Below, one piece after another: positions 35,265-41,484 of a DNA stretch of 41,484 nt. The DNA is from Bacteroidota bacterium (GTDB lineage: Bacteria; Bacteroidota; Bacteroidia; 2-12-FULL-35-15). Position numbers and translations under genes: made by a program. Every line of letters starts with the position of its first letter. The stretch's first letter is position 1. The notes under the pieces are model-generated. The model made no database searches. It was not told the origin of the DNA and saw only the letters and a program-made list of their open reading frames with translations. The stretch spans positions 1 to 41,484 of the forward strand of contig JAJTCJ010000013.1 in NCBI GenBank assembly GCA_021323165.1, read 5' to 3'.

Positions 35265-37400
35265 ATGAGTCAGTTTGATTTTCCCAGAATAAATTTCAGC
35301 GGCAGTGCTGCACTTGATACAGCCACAGCTAATAATGGTAATTATGGTCCGCCTTTAACACTCTTTGATCAGGATGAATCAATGGCTTTTATTCCGCCAC
35401 GATGTTATATTGGAAGTGATCCAACAAAATGTCCACAGGAATATGCTTCGCAATTGCTGGAAGATAAGTATCAGCAATATTATGTTCCTATCTCACCGAT
35501 CACAACAGAAAATTATCAGGACTGGGCATCCACACCTCTGGGAAATTTTTCGGCAGATCAATCATACATTAATTTGTATAATTTTCTCGGAATCTTTCAA
35601 AGCACTCCCGGATACTGGAATTATTTTGGAGACCTTAGTGTAACACTCAATGACGTTGTTGTTAAAGGCATTACTATTCCTGATAGTACGCTTGGATCAA
35701 AAACATTCACTCCGCAAAACCCGCAAGGATGTCCTCCGGGTTTATCAGATATGCTAAATGCTGAGCTGTCGTTCAACTCTGATTATTTTATGCCTGATTC
35801 GCGAACTACCGCATTTATGTGTGATACAGATTCAGTAGGCCAGATGTGTACCCAGATCTTTGCAAGCAGGGTCGGACTCTACTCGAACAATGGCGGTGAG
35901 AATAAAACTTTCTTTTCAGGTACCCCTGTAAAATCAACAGCTCGATGGATGAATCTTAATCGTGTGCTTAATTACACCAATATGATCCCGATGGGAGGAG
36001 CAGCCTCTTTTTACTCAATGATTCAATTGGATCCGGGAAGCGAAGTTGCATCAATTTTTTCGCAGTATACTGGCGGGCCTGTTACATGTTTATTCATGAA
36101 GATAATGATCCACGAAGTATATGAAGTACGTAATCCTAATTATGATCTTACACCAAAGAAAAAGGTGCGCTCAGCAAGTGGTTCAACTGTTGAACTTTCT
36201 AAAAATCCGGCTTTGGTTTCAATTACAGGCTCAATTACCCCATGGAAAATTGGTGATTTGAGAACTGCACCTTTGGCAAGAATATTAAAAAGCAGTCAGG
36301 CTATAACAATTGATCCGACTAACATACCTGTTCCGAATCCTAAAGATAAGGCACCTCTTAAAATCCCTGCGAGCGTAACAATGGGACCAATGTTCATAAG
36401 TCAGGATATTGAAGGAGGATTGCTTTCGGTTGATATCCTAAATGCGATTAATGAATATGGTTCCAATCCCGGGGGCTTTCCCACTCATGGCGGTTCCGGA
36501 GATATTCCTCCTTACCGGACTTTTGAAAGTTATAATTATGGAAAGTTTTCTTTAGCCTACCACCCGGACGGACAAGGCCCTCCTTCACCAATTACGGATA
36601 TTAATTTTTCAGATTATTCACTGGCACAGTTAAAAGCTACAGGTGGAATGATGGATATTAAAGTTCCTCCGGGAACTGATTATTCGCATGGCTATTTTAT
36701 ATTGCTTTTAAATGGGCAGACCGTTCTGAAAGAAGATGATGTTTTCATAACAACCGATCAGCAGGGGATTTACGCAGAGCAAAATCAGGCTCAGGTTGGT
36801 GTTTATATGTCGGATGGACTACCGCTTGTGCCATTTAAATTAAAGGTTCTGAAGAGAGGTGTTCCTGTGGCTCAGGCCAATGCTGTGCCGGCAACACTCC
36901 AATCCATCAATGTAAATACTAACGTAGTTAATAATGCTTCGATTACTATTTATGATGGGATGACTTATCAGTTTCCGATTGATCAGGATGGTTGTTTTAC
37001 ATATGCATTTGTATATGATCAAAGCGAGCTAATGCCGAATAATTTTGGACTTCCTGATCTGTTTGCGTTCACCAAAAGAGCATATATGAATGTGATCCGT
37101 GTTCTTTCTGAGGAACCTCAGCTGGATATATATATAAAAGGAGGTCAGCCGGTAACATGGCAGGTAGTGTATGATAATGTTTTTCAACTGTATAAAACGT
37201 TATTTCCAATAATGGACGCTATCGTTCCATTAAATGAAGCAAACTGGTCAGAGCCATTCATGCAGCAAAAAATGATTCAGCTTATCAGTGTGGAGAACTG
37301 GAACGCACCAATGTATATGCCTGTGACCAGAGATCTTTCGGCTGCTCAAAGGCAATTACTGGTATTGTGGGTAAATCAAAGTCAACAACTAAAAGCTTAA
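35265..37400 (+). CDS. Stand-alone homologue of the VioB N-terminal domain
   Basis: This 711-aa protein has no signal peptide and no membrane helix. The N-terminus SQFDFPRINFSGSA...TANN resembles the start of violacein-pathway VioB (DFPRIHFRG...TAN). The C-terminal part, residues about 625-705, resembles the VioB region preceding its catalytic half: V.QLYKTLFPIMD followed by YMPVTRDLSAAQRQLL (VioB, from memory: YELVYPFMSD and YMPSTRELSAPKARLF). The protein stops exactly there, so the ferritin-like domain that in VioB/RebD/StaD couples two imine units is absent. No VioA-, VioC- or VioE-type gene is nearby. Seen: the motifs and the length. Inference: an orphan VioB-N protein of unknown function, presumably cytoplasmic. 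It is linked to a kelch-like lipoprotein 6 bp downstream. Confidence 0.7.
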   Translation: MSQFDFPRINFSGSAALDTATANNGNYGPPLTLFDQDESMAFIPPRCYIGSDPTKCPQEYASQLLEDKYQQYYVPISPITTENYQDWASTPLGNFSADQSYINLYNFLGIFQSTPGYWNYFGDLSVTLNDVVVKGITIPDSTLGSKTFTPQNPQGCPPGLSDMLNAELSFNSDYFMPDSRTTAFMCDTDSVGQMCTQIFASRVGLYSNNGGENKTFFSGTPVKSTARWMNLNRVLNYTNMIPMGGAASFYSMIQLDPGSEVASIFSQYTGGPVTCLFMKIMIHEVYEVRNPNYDLTPKKKVRSASGSTVELSKNPALVSITGSITPWKIGDLRTAPLARILKSSQAITIDPTNIPVPNPKDKAPLKIPASVTMGPMFISQDIEGGLLSVDILNAINEYGSNPGGFPTHGGSGDIPPYRTFESYNYGKFSLAYHPDGQGPPSPITDINFSDYSLAQLKATGGMMDIKVPPGTDYSHGYFILLLNGQTVLKEDDVFITTDQQGIYAEQNQAQVGVYMSDGLPLVPFKLKVLKRGVPVAQANAVPATLQSINVNTNVVNNASITIYDGMTYQFPIDQDGCFTYAFVYDQSELMPNNFGLPDLFAFTKRAYMNVIRVLSEEPQLDIYIKGGQPVTWQVVYDNVFQLYKTLFPIMDAIVPLNEANWSEPFMQQKMIQLISVENWNAPMYMPVTRDLSAAQRQLLVLWVNQSQQLKA

Positions 37401-37406
37401 CTAACA

Positions 37407-38852
37407 ATGAAAAAAAGTATTTCTATTATATTCCCTCTTTTTGCAAGCATTCTTTTTTTTACCGAATGTTCCTCACCAAATGAAAATAAGACTGCTGTTA
37501 ATTCTGCTGAAAGTATATTTGATTCACTTACAGGTAAAAATGCAGGCAATTATTTTTCTGTTTCTCTGCAGGCAACTCCTGTTTCATTTAAACTTCCTGC
37601 ACTGCAATCGTTCGCATCAGCAAGTTATCATAATTACTGGATCCTTATTGGCGGACAAAAGTATGGCTTTCACGGAACATCCAATAATCCTGCTCCATTC
37701 AAGTCAACTGTTGCAAATGATTCGATCTGGGTTATTGATATAAATAATAATCGAAGCTGGGGCGCTCCGGTACCGCAGCAATATGCTGCAGCATTGTCAT
37801 CATCAAATCCTTCATTTTACCAGGTTGATAGTTTTTTATTTTATAGTGGTGGTTATACAGTGAGCAGTAGCACTGCTAAAAATTATGATTGTACATCCGA
37901 CTGGTTCTTCGAAATAAATCTGCCTCAACTGATTAAGTATGTGCAAAATCCCGGTACTCAGCCGGTGATGCAAAATCTTTTTCCAATTGCTTTTGAAGAT
38001 CCTTATGTTCAGGTTACAGGAGGCGAAATGTTCCAGGCGGGTCGCTACATATACCTTATTGGCGGTCAAAATTATAACGATGTTTATTCTTCGGGTAAAA
38101 CAGGGATCTATACAAATGCCATCCGGAGATTTTCACTTACTCAATCAGGAACTTCGTGGAGGATATATGATACTCTTTCAATTATTGACCCTATAAATCT
38201 CCATAGAAGAGATCTGAATCTTGTTCCATTTATTGTAAATAATCAATTGAATGCAATTTTGTATGGCGGTGTGTTCACTAAGCAGGACGGAGCTTTTAGA
38301 AATCCTATTTATCTAAGCGGATTTTCCAGCGGGACGGTGAAAATGGTGGTTGACACAACTCAGCTTAACGCGAATCAATATTCATGTGCAAATATTCCTC
38401 TATGGATCAATTCTACGAATCCTATGTTCGCTGTTTTTCTGGGAGGAATCTCTTATACCATGTATGATACTACACAAGGTAAAGTAGTAGTGGGAGACCA
38501 TGGTATGTCATTGCCATTTTCTAATCTTATTTCAACAGTTACCACTGATGGTTTTTCATTTACAACAGAATCTATTCAGTTGCCTCCCATAAAACCTTTA
38601 ATGCCGGGATATCTGGGTTCAAATGCAGTTTTTTTTCCGGTCCCGAATTATTTGGCTGATGGATATCAAAACATACTTGATGTAAAAAAAATATTTCCAT
38701 CATCACCACCGCAGCCTGCAATTGTCGGTTATATGTATGGTGGCATTCTATCCATGGGGCCAACTTCCGGAACAACGCCCAAAGGACATGTGAATACATA
38801 TCCGAATCCGGCATTGTATAAAGTTACAATGTCCTGGGTGAGCCAGAAGTGA
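37407..38852 (+). CDS. Kelch-like six-bladed propeller lipoprotein
   Basis: This 481-aa protein has a lipoprotein signal (MKKSISIIFPLFASILFFTEC, lipid-modified Cys at 21) followed by SSPNENK. The mature part has six evenly distributed Gly-Gly blade motifs: WILIGGQK, FLFYSGGYT, IYLIGGQNY, AILYGGVF, AVFLGGIS and GYMYGGILS. They alternate with hydrophobic strands and W/Y-rich strands, as in kelch or galactose-oxidase-like propellers. No copper-radical motif of galactose oxidase is evident. The absence of D/E at +2 after the Cys fits outer-membrane sorting, though rules in this phylum differ. Six bases separate it from the VioB-like gene, so the two are almost certainly co-translated. Function is unknown. 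Confidence 0.78.
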   Translation: MKKSISIIFPLFASILFFTECSSPNENKTAVNSAESIFDSLTGKNAGNYFSVSLQATPVSFKLPALQSFASASYHNYWILIGGQKYGFHGTSNNPAPFKSTVANDSIWVIDINNNRSWGAPVPQQYAAALSSSNPSFYQVDSFLFYSGGYTVSSSTAKNYDCTSDWFFEINLPQLIKYVQNPGTQPVMQNLFPIAFEDPYVQVTGGEMFQAGRYIYLIGGQNYNDVYSSGKTGIYTNAIRRFSLTQSGTSWRIYDTLSIIDPINLHRRDLNLVPFIVNNQLNAILYGGVFTKQDGAFRNPIYLSGFSSGTVKMVVDTTQLNANQYSCANIPLWINSTNPMFAVFLGGISYTMYDTTQGKVVVGDHGMSLPFSNLISTVTTDGFSFTTESIQLPPIKPLMPGYLGSNAVFFPVPNYLADGYQNILDVKKIFPSSPPQPAIVGYMYGGILSMGPTSGTTPKGHVNTYPNPALYKVTMSWVSQK

Positions 38853-38875
38853 TAAACGCAATTGTTATTATTTAA

Positions 38876-39532
38876 ATGAAACGATATCTCTATATATCAC
38901 TCGGCCTTATTTGCTTTTTCCTTTTGACGTTTTTTGCTGCTGAATATTTGAATGTTCCTCTATTAAAGGACCCTGCATATATTCAGCAAAGAGGTGGACT
39001 TTTCGCTGCTGTTGGAGGAATATTGCTTCTGGTAAGTGATGTTTTACTTCCGGTTCCCGGTAGCCTGATTATGATAGGTAATGGTGCGCTCTTTGGTGTT
39101 TTATTAGGAACACTACTATCCTTAACAGGCGGTATGTTAGCCTGTGTATGCGGATATTTAATAGGTAAAAAAGGCAGCAGACTGATCAATAAATTTATTT
39201 CAGAAAAGGAAAAAGAAACAGCCAGTAAATTAATGATGGAATGGGGATACCTGGCTATCATAATTACACGTCCAATCCCCCTTTTATCGGAAACAGTGAT
39301 CATAATTGCCGGAACAACCGGTTTGAAATGGAATAAAATGCTCTTGTCGTCTTTTCTTGGTTTACTTCCAGGAACCTTTATCTACGCACTCACAGGCGCT
39401 TCTGCGATAGGTATGGATAATGGAGTTTATAGTTTTTTAATAGTGATAGTTGTTGCAGGTTTCTTTTGGGTCGCAGGAAAAATGATTAAGTCCGGACAAA
39501 CTGAAAAAATATCTGATCCAAAAACGTTTTAA
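38876..39532 (+). CDS. VTT-domain (TVP38/TMEM64/DedA-type) membrane protein
   Basis: The product is 218 aa with five to six membrane segments. An N-terminal helix (YLYISLGLICFFLLTFFAA) is followed by the VTT/SNARE-associated core: LLLVSDVLLPVPGSLIMIGNGALFG (shown by LLPVPGSLIMIGNG), the Gly-rich segment LLSLTGGMLACVCGYLIGKKG, the charged loop, then ITRPIPLLSETVIIIAGTTG with its re-entrant Pro-rich motif, and LGLLPGTFIYALTGA. VTT proteins act in lipid scrambling or undecaprenyl-phosphate/phospholipid transport in known cases; the substrate here is not readable. It lies 23 bp after the kelch gene and is followed 1 bp later by a small membrane protein gene. Confidence 0.88.
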   Translation: MKRYLYISLGLICFFLLTFFAAEYLNVPLLKDPAYIQQRGGLFAAVGGILLLVSDVLLPVPGSLIMIGNGALFGVLLGTLLSLTGGMLACVCGYLIGKKGSRLINKFISEKEKETASKLMMEWGYLAIIITRPIPLLSETVIIIAGTTGLKWNKMLLSSFLGLLPGTFIYALTGASAIGMDNGVYSFLIVIVVAGFFWVAGKMIKSGQTEKISDPKTF

Positions 39533-39533
39533 T

Positions 39534-39884
39534 ATGCATAAATTAAGACATTACGAAAATCTACATATTCCGCTTTGGTTATTGAAGGATACATGTTGGA
39601 TGCTGCAGTGGAAAACGTTTGGCATTGTCATGATCTTTCCTACGATCATTGTTGCTGCGGTAATTACTGTAAAATGCTGGCGACAAAAAGATGATGAGTT
39701 TTGGATAAATCTGGCAACTTGCTTTTGGATAGCGGCAAACTCTTACTGGATGCTATGCGAATTCTCCCATCATGAAGAAATAAAGAATTATGCAGCAATT
39801 CCCTTTATAGCAGGAATGATATGTGTAACCTGGTTTTATATCAAACGACTGCTGCTTGATAAAAAGAACAATACTATCTTTTAG
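39534..39884 (+). CDS. Small three-helix membrane protein, unknown function
   Basis: The product is 116 aa. The N-terminus MHKLRHYENLHIPLWLLKDT is followed by three hydrophobic helices: IVMIFPTIIVAAVITV (about 32-48), FWINLATCFWIAANSYWML (about 58-76) and AAIPFIAGMICVTWFYI (about 88-105). Trp and Cys are frequent (WLLKDTCWMLQWK, CWRQKDDEFW). It resembles a conserved uncharacterised Bacteroidota membrane protein I have seen without a function. The ATG follows the VTT gene stop by one base, so it is translationally coupled to it. Its TAG directly abuts the ribH stop on the other strand, leaving no room for a classic terminator. Confidence 0.75.
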   Translation: MHKLRHYENLHIPLWLLKDTCWMLQWKTFGIVMIFPTIIVAAVITVKCWRQKDDEFWINLATCFWIAANSYWMLCEFSHHEEIKNYAAIPFIAGMICVTWFYIKRLLLDKKNNTIF

Positions 39885-40373
39885 TTAAAGTCCTTTTTTT
39901 AATGCAACCATTTTTAATGCAGTGATTGCTGCTTCATCACCTTTGTTCCCGTGTTTACCTCCGGATCTGTCCTCTGCCTGCTGCATGTCATTTGGCGTAA
40001 GCACTCCAAAGATCACCGGCTTGTTGTATTTTAAACTAACGTTCGTAATTCCATGCGCAACAGCATCACAGATAAAATCGAAATGACGGGTTTCTCCCTG
40101 TATCACGCAGCCCAGGGCAATTACACCGTCAATTGTTTTATCTTCACAAAGGAACTGAGCTCCTAAGGTAAGTTCAAAGCTTCCGGGAACAGTGGTAATA
40201 ATGATATCGTCCTTGGAAACTCCGTTTGCAACAAGAGTTTTAATAGCTCCGTCAAAAAGCGAACCGGTAATTTCACTGTTCCATTCGGAAAGCACAATTC
40301 CCATTCTCATTCCTTTTCCATCAGGAATACCGCTTCCTTCGATCTTTGATAAATTTCTATGTGTTGATGACAT
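39885..40373 (-). CDS. ribH: 6,7-dimethyl-8-ribityllumazine synthase
   Basis: This 162-aa riboflavin-pathway enzyme condenses 5-amino-6-ribitylaminouracil with 3,4-dihydroxy-2-butanone 4-phosphate. Visible motifs: WNSEIT with W31, the PGSFELTLGA loop (63-72), GCVIQGETRHFDFIC with the catalytic His at 97, PVIFGVLTPND and the phosphate-binding HGNKGDEAA. Length fits the icosahedral/pentameric family. No other rib gene and no FMN riboswitch are seen in the 480-bp upstream region. The next gene upstream on the same strand is a membrane-anchored TPR protein, an order I recall from other Bacteroidota, but here a repeat element and a terminator separate them. Confidence 0.96.
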   Translation of the reverse strand: MSSTHRNLSKIEGSGIPDGKGMRMGIVLSEWNSEITGSLFDGAIKTLVANGVSKDDIIITTVPGSFELTLGAQFLCEDKTIDGVIALGCVIQGETRHFDFICDAVAHGITNVSLKYNKPVIFGVLTPNDMQQAEDRSGGKHGNKGDEAAITALKMVALKKGL

Positions 40374-40460
40374 AACGAATAAATAAACGAATTTATGAAT
40401 CTGTGTTTAATTATTTCAATCTAATTTCTGTTTCTTTTTATAGAATTAAATTTATGGAAA

Positions 40461-40751
40461 CGTCATCCCGTGCCTCGACACGGGATCTTTATCACTGTTA
40501 GCCGAGTTAAGCAATTCCAATCATAAGTCAGATTTATCCTCTCAGAATAAATTGAATTTATCAATTCATTCTCATTACTTCATTAACATTCCTTTAATTG
40601 TTATTTCCGTTTAATTTAAACAAAACCCGTTAGGATTTGTCTTCATAAAAATAGTGGTGTGTTCTCGAAAAAAAATTAAGAAAAATAGTAACAGAGAGGT
40701 AAAAAATATTGGTCACCTTATGAAGATCCCGTGTCGAGGCACGGGATGACG
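40461..40751. repeat. REP-pair/MITE-like element with 29-bp inverted ends
   Basis: Positions 40461-40489 and 40723-40751 are perfect inverted copies over 29 bp. Each end is itself a hairpin: ATCCCGTG and CACGGGAT flank a 6-nt centre (CCTCGA or TCGAGG). The 233 bp between them are AT-rich without an open reading frame. No target-site duplication is obvious. The ends are more GC-rich than the surrounding spacer. The element fills most of the 483-bp gap between ribH and the TPR gene. It could be a non-autonomous mobile element or a REPIN-like pair mobilised by a RAYT transposase encoded elsewhere. Confidence 0.72.
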
Positions 40752-40803
40752 ATTCTGAAGAGTAAATTGGATTAAATGAAAGATAATGGGAATTCTGCAA
40801 AAA

Positions 40804-40834
40804 AAATAAAGGTGACCCATTTGGATCACCTTTA
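40804..40834 (-). terminator. Hairpin terminator after the TPR gene
   Basis: AAAGGTGA (40808-40815) pairs with TCACCTTT (40826-40833), extended by inner CC/GG pairing. On the minus strand it is followed by a T-rich run. It lies 23 bp after the stop of the TPR gene. Confidence 0.75.
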
Positions 40835-40856
40835 CATCTAAAATTTTATGCTAGAA

Positions 40857-41484
40857 TTAGATATTTCCTAAAGCTTTTGCACGTGCAATATATTTTTCCA
40901 TGTCTTTACCTTCAGTAGTTTCAGCAAATTCATTTTGAATACGCTCATACAATTTTACAGCATCAGCATAATTCCCTTTATCCTCATTCGCCATTGCAGC
41001 TTTTTTAAGGTAGATAGGAGTAGTGAATTTATTGTTATTCTGTTCAGCAGCTTTCAGGTAAAAAGTGATTGCTTCTTCTGTTTTGCCAAGTTCAAGGTTT
41101 GCATCTCCGATAGCGCCTGTCGCGATTGGTGCAACTATCTGGTCGTTACCGTCAAATGACTGAAGATGAGTAATTGCTTCTTCATACTGACCTTTTTTAA
41201 GTAAACACATACCTAAATAATATTCAGCAAGATTTCCTGATGGTGTAATACTGTATTCATCAACTATCTGAGAAAAGCCCATAACAAGGTTTCCATCACC
41301 ATTCATGGCTTTATCAAGTGAATCTTTTTCAAAATATTGTTCTGCTTTAAACATTTCGGCCTGAGCCTTTGTTTCTTCACCTGCTACATACCAGTATTTA
41401 TAAGCAAAATATCCGCCTACCAACACTGCAATGGCACCAATGATCAATACCAGGCTTTTTTTGTTGTTCTCAATAAAAAGTTCG
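40857..41484 (-). CDS. Membrane-anchored TPR protein (YfgM-like architecture), cut by the window edge
   Basis: The frame stays open to the window edge. A TTG at 41447 could start it, but codons upstream encode ELFIENNKKSLV leading straight into the membrane helix LIIGAIAVLVGGYFAYKYWYV, so the real start lies beyond 41484. The visible 208 residues hold one N-terminal helix, then TPR-like repeats: AEYYLGMCLLKKGQYEEAITHLQSF, AIGDANLELGKTEEAITFYLKAAEQNN (landmarks LGMCLLKKGQYEEA and LELGKTEEA) and KGNYADAVKLYERIQNEFAETTEGKDMEKYIARAKA. The layout is that of YfgM/TolA-binding-like ancillary TPR proteins, which in Proteobacteria associate with the SecYEG translocon. That role here is inference from the fold only. 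Confidence 0.85.
   Translation of the reverse strand, partial: ELFIENNKKSLVLIIGAIAVLVGGYFAYKYWYVAGEETKAQAEMFKAEQYFEKDSLDKAMNGDGNLVMGFSQIVDEYSITPSGNLAEYYLGMCLLKKGQYEEAITHLQSFDGNDQIVAPIATGAIGDANLELGKTEEAITFYLKAAEQNNNKFTTPIYLKKAAMANEDKGNYADAVKLYERIQNEFAETTEGKDMEKYIARAKALGNI

Noticed and set aside
35265-37400. A violacein or indolocarbazole pigment cluster
   Set aside because: Only the VioB N-terminal homologue is present. The catalytic ferritin-like half and any VioA/C/D/E-like genes are missing from the window.
40374-40460. Possible FMN riboswitch upstream of ribH
   Set aside because: The leader is short and AT-rich, and I find none of the conserved RFN-element stems.
40461-40489. Hairpin read as a terminator
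   Set aside because: There is no T run on either strand, and an exact inverted copy sits 262 bp away, so a REP-like repeat explains it better.

Overview
The window looks like chromosomal DNA from a free-living member of the Bacteroidota. The evidence is: two proteins with the gliding-motility/type IX secretion (T9SS) C-terminal domain; TAnnTTTG-type promoter boxes with no Shine-Dalgarno pattern; a DUF4834 protein; many signal peptides ending A-Q; AT-rich spacers; and the order ribH next to a membrane-anchored TPR protein, which I recall from this phylum. I see no phage, plasmid, insertion sequence or CRISPR array. The region is mostly ordinary chromosome enriched in cell-surface and signalling genes.

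Layout. 1-5.3 kb: a lipoprotein, two small conserved genes and a secreted two-domain M16 zinc peptidase. 5.4-9.5 kb, divergent from M16: a secreted M1 aminopeptidase-like protein whose C-terminal third reads as an Omp85-type outer-membrane barrel, then a secreted TPR protein. 9.5-14.5 kb, minus strand: a GT2 glycosyltransferase and an FkbM methyltransferase, a small secreted membrane-tethered protein, an unlisted 46-residue protein, and ClpB. 14.8-21.1 kb: three back-to-back paralogous receptors (signal peptide, TPRs, one membrane helix, SpoIIE/PP2C phosphatase), followed by an NlpC/P60 hydrolase and a PyrR-like phosphoribosyltransferase. 22.2-28.3 kb: a giant (about 2000 aa) repeat-built T9SS adhesin-like protein on the minus strand. 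28.6-31.6 kb: a divergent RsmH methyltransferase and a seven-repeat T9SS protein. 31.6-33 kb: tRNA-Lys with a displaced copy of its 3' end, a small frameshifted gene and shikimate kinase. 33.1-39.9 kb: a frameshifted 7TMR-DISM/SpoIIE phosphatase followed closely by a stand-alone homologue of the VioB N-terminal domain, a six-bladed kelch-like lipoprotein, a VTT/DedA-type membrane protein and a small membrane protein. 39.9-41.5 kb: ribH, a 290-bp element bounded by 29-bp inverted repeats, and a TPR protein cut by the window edge.

Themes. Four SpoIIE phosphatases with different sensor halves lie within 20 kb, but no STAS antagonist or anti-sigma kinase is present, so their targets lie elsewhere. 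The two least conventional items are the M1-Omp85 fusion and the VioB-N-like gene, which lacks VioB's ferritin-like catalytic half and sits with a kelch lipoprotein. Two genes 1.8 kb apart (32.3 and 34.1 kb) are each broken by exactly one apparent extra base at or beside a short T run. That pattern suggests sequence error at least as much as gene decay.

Limits: all family assignments come from motif reading and memory. No alignment, HMM or structure search was run.
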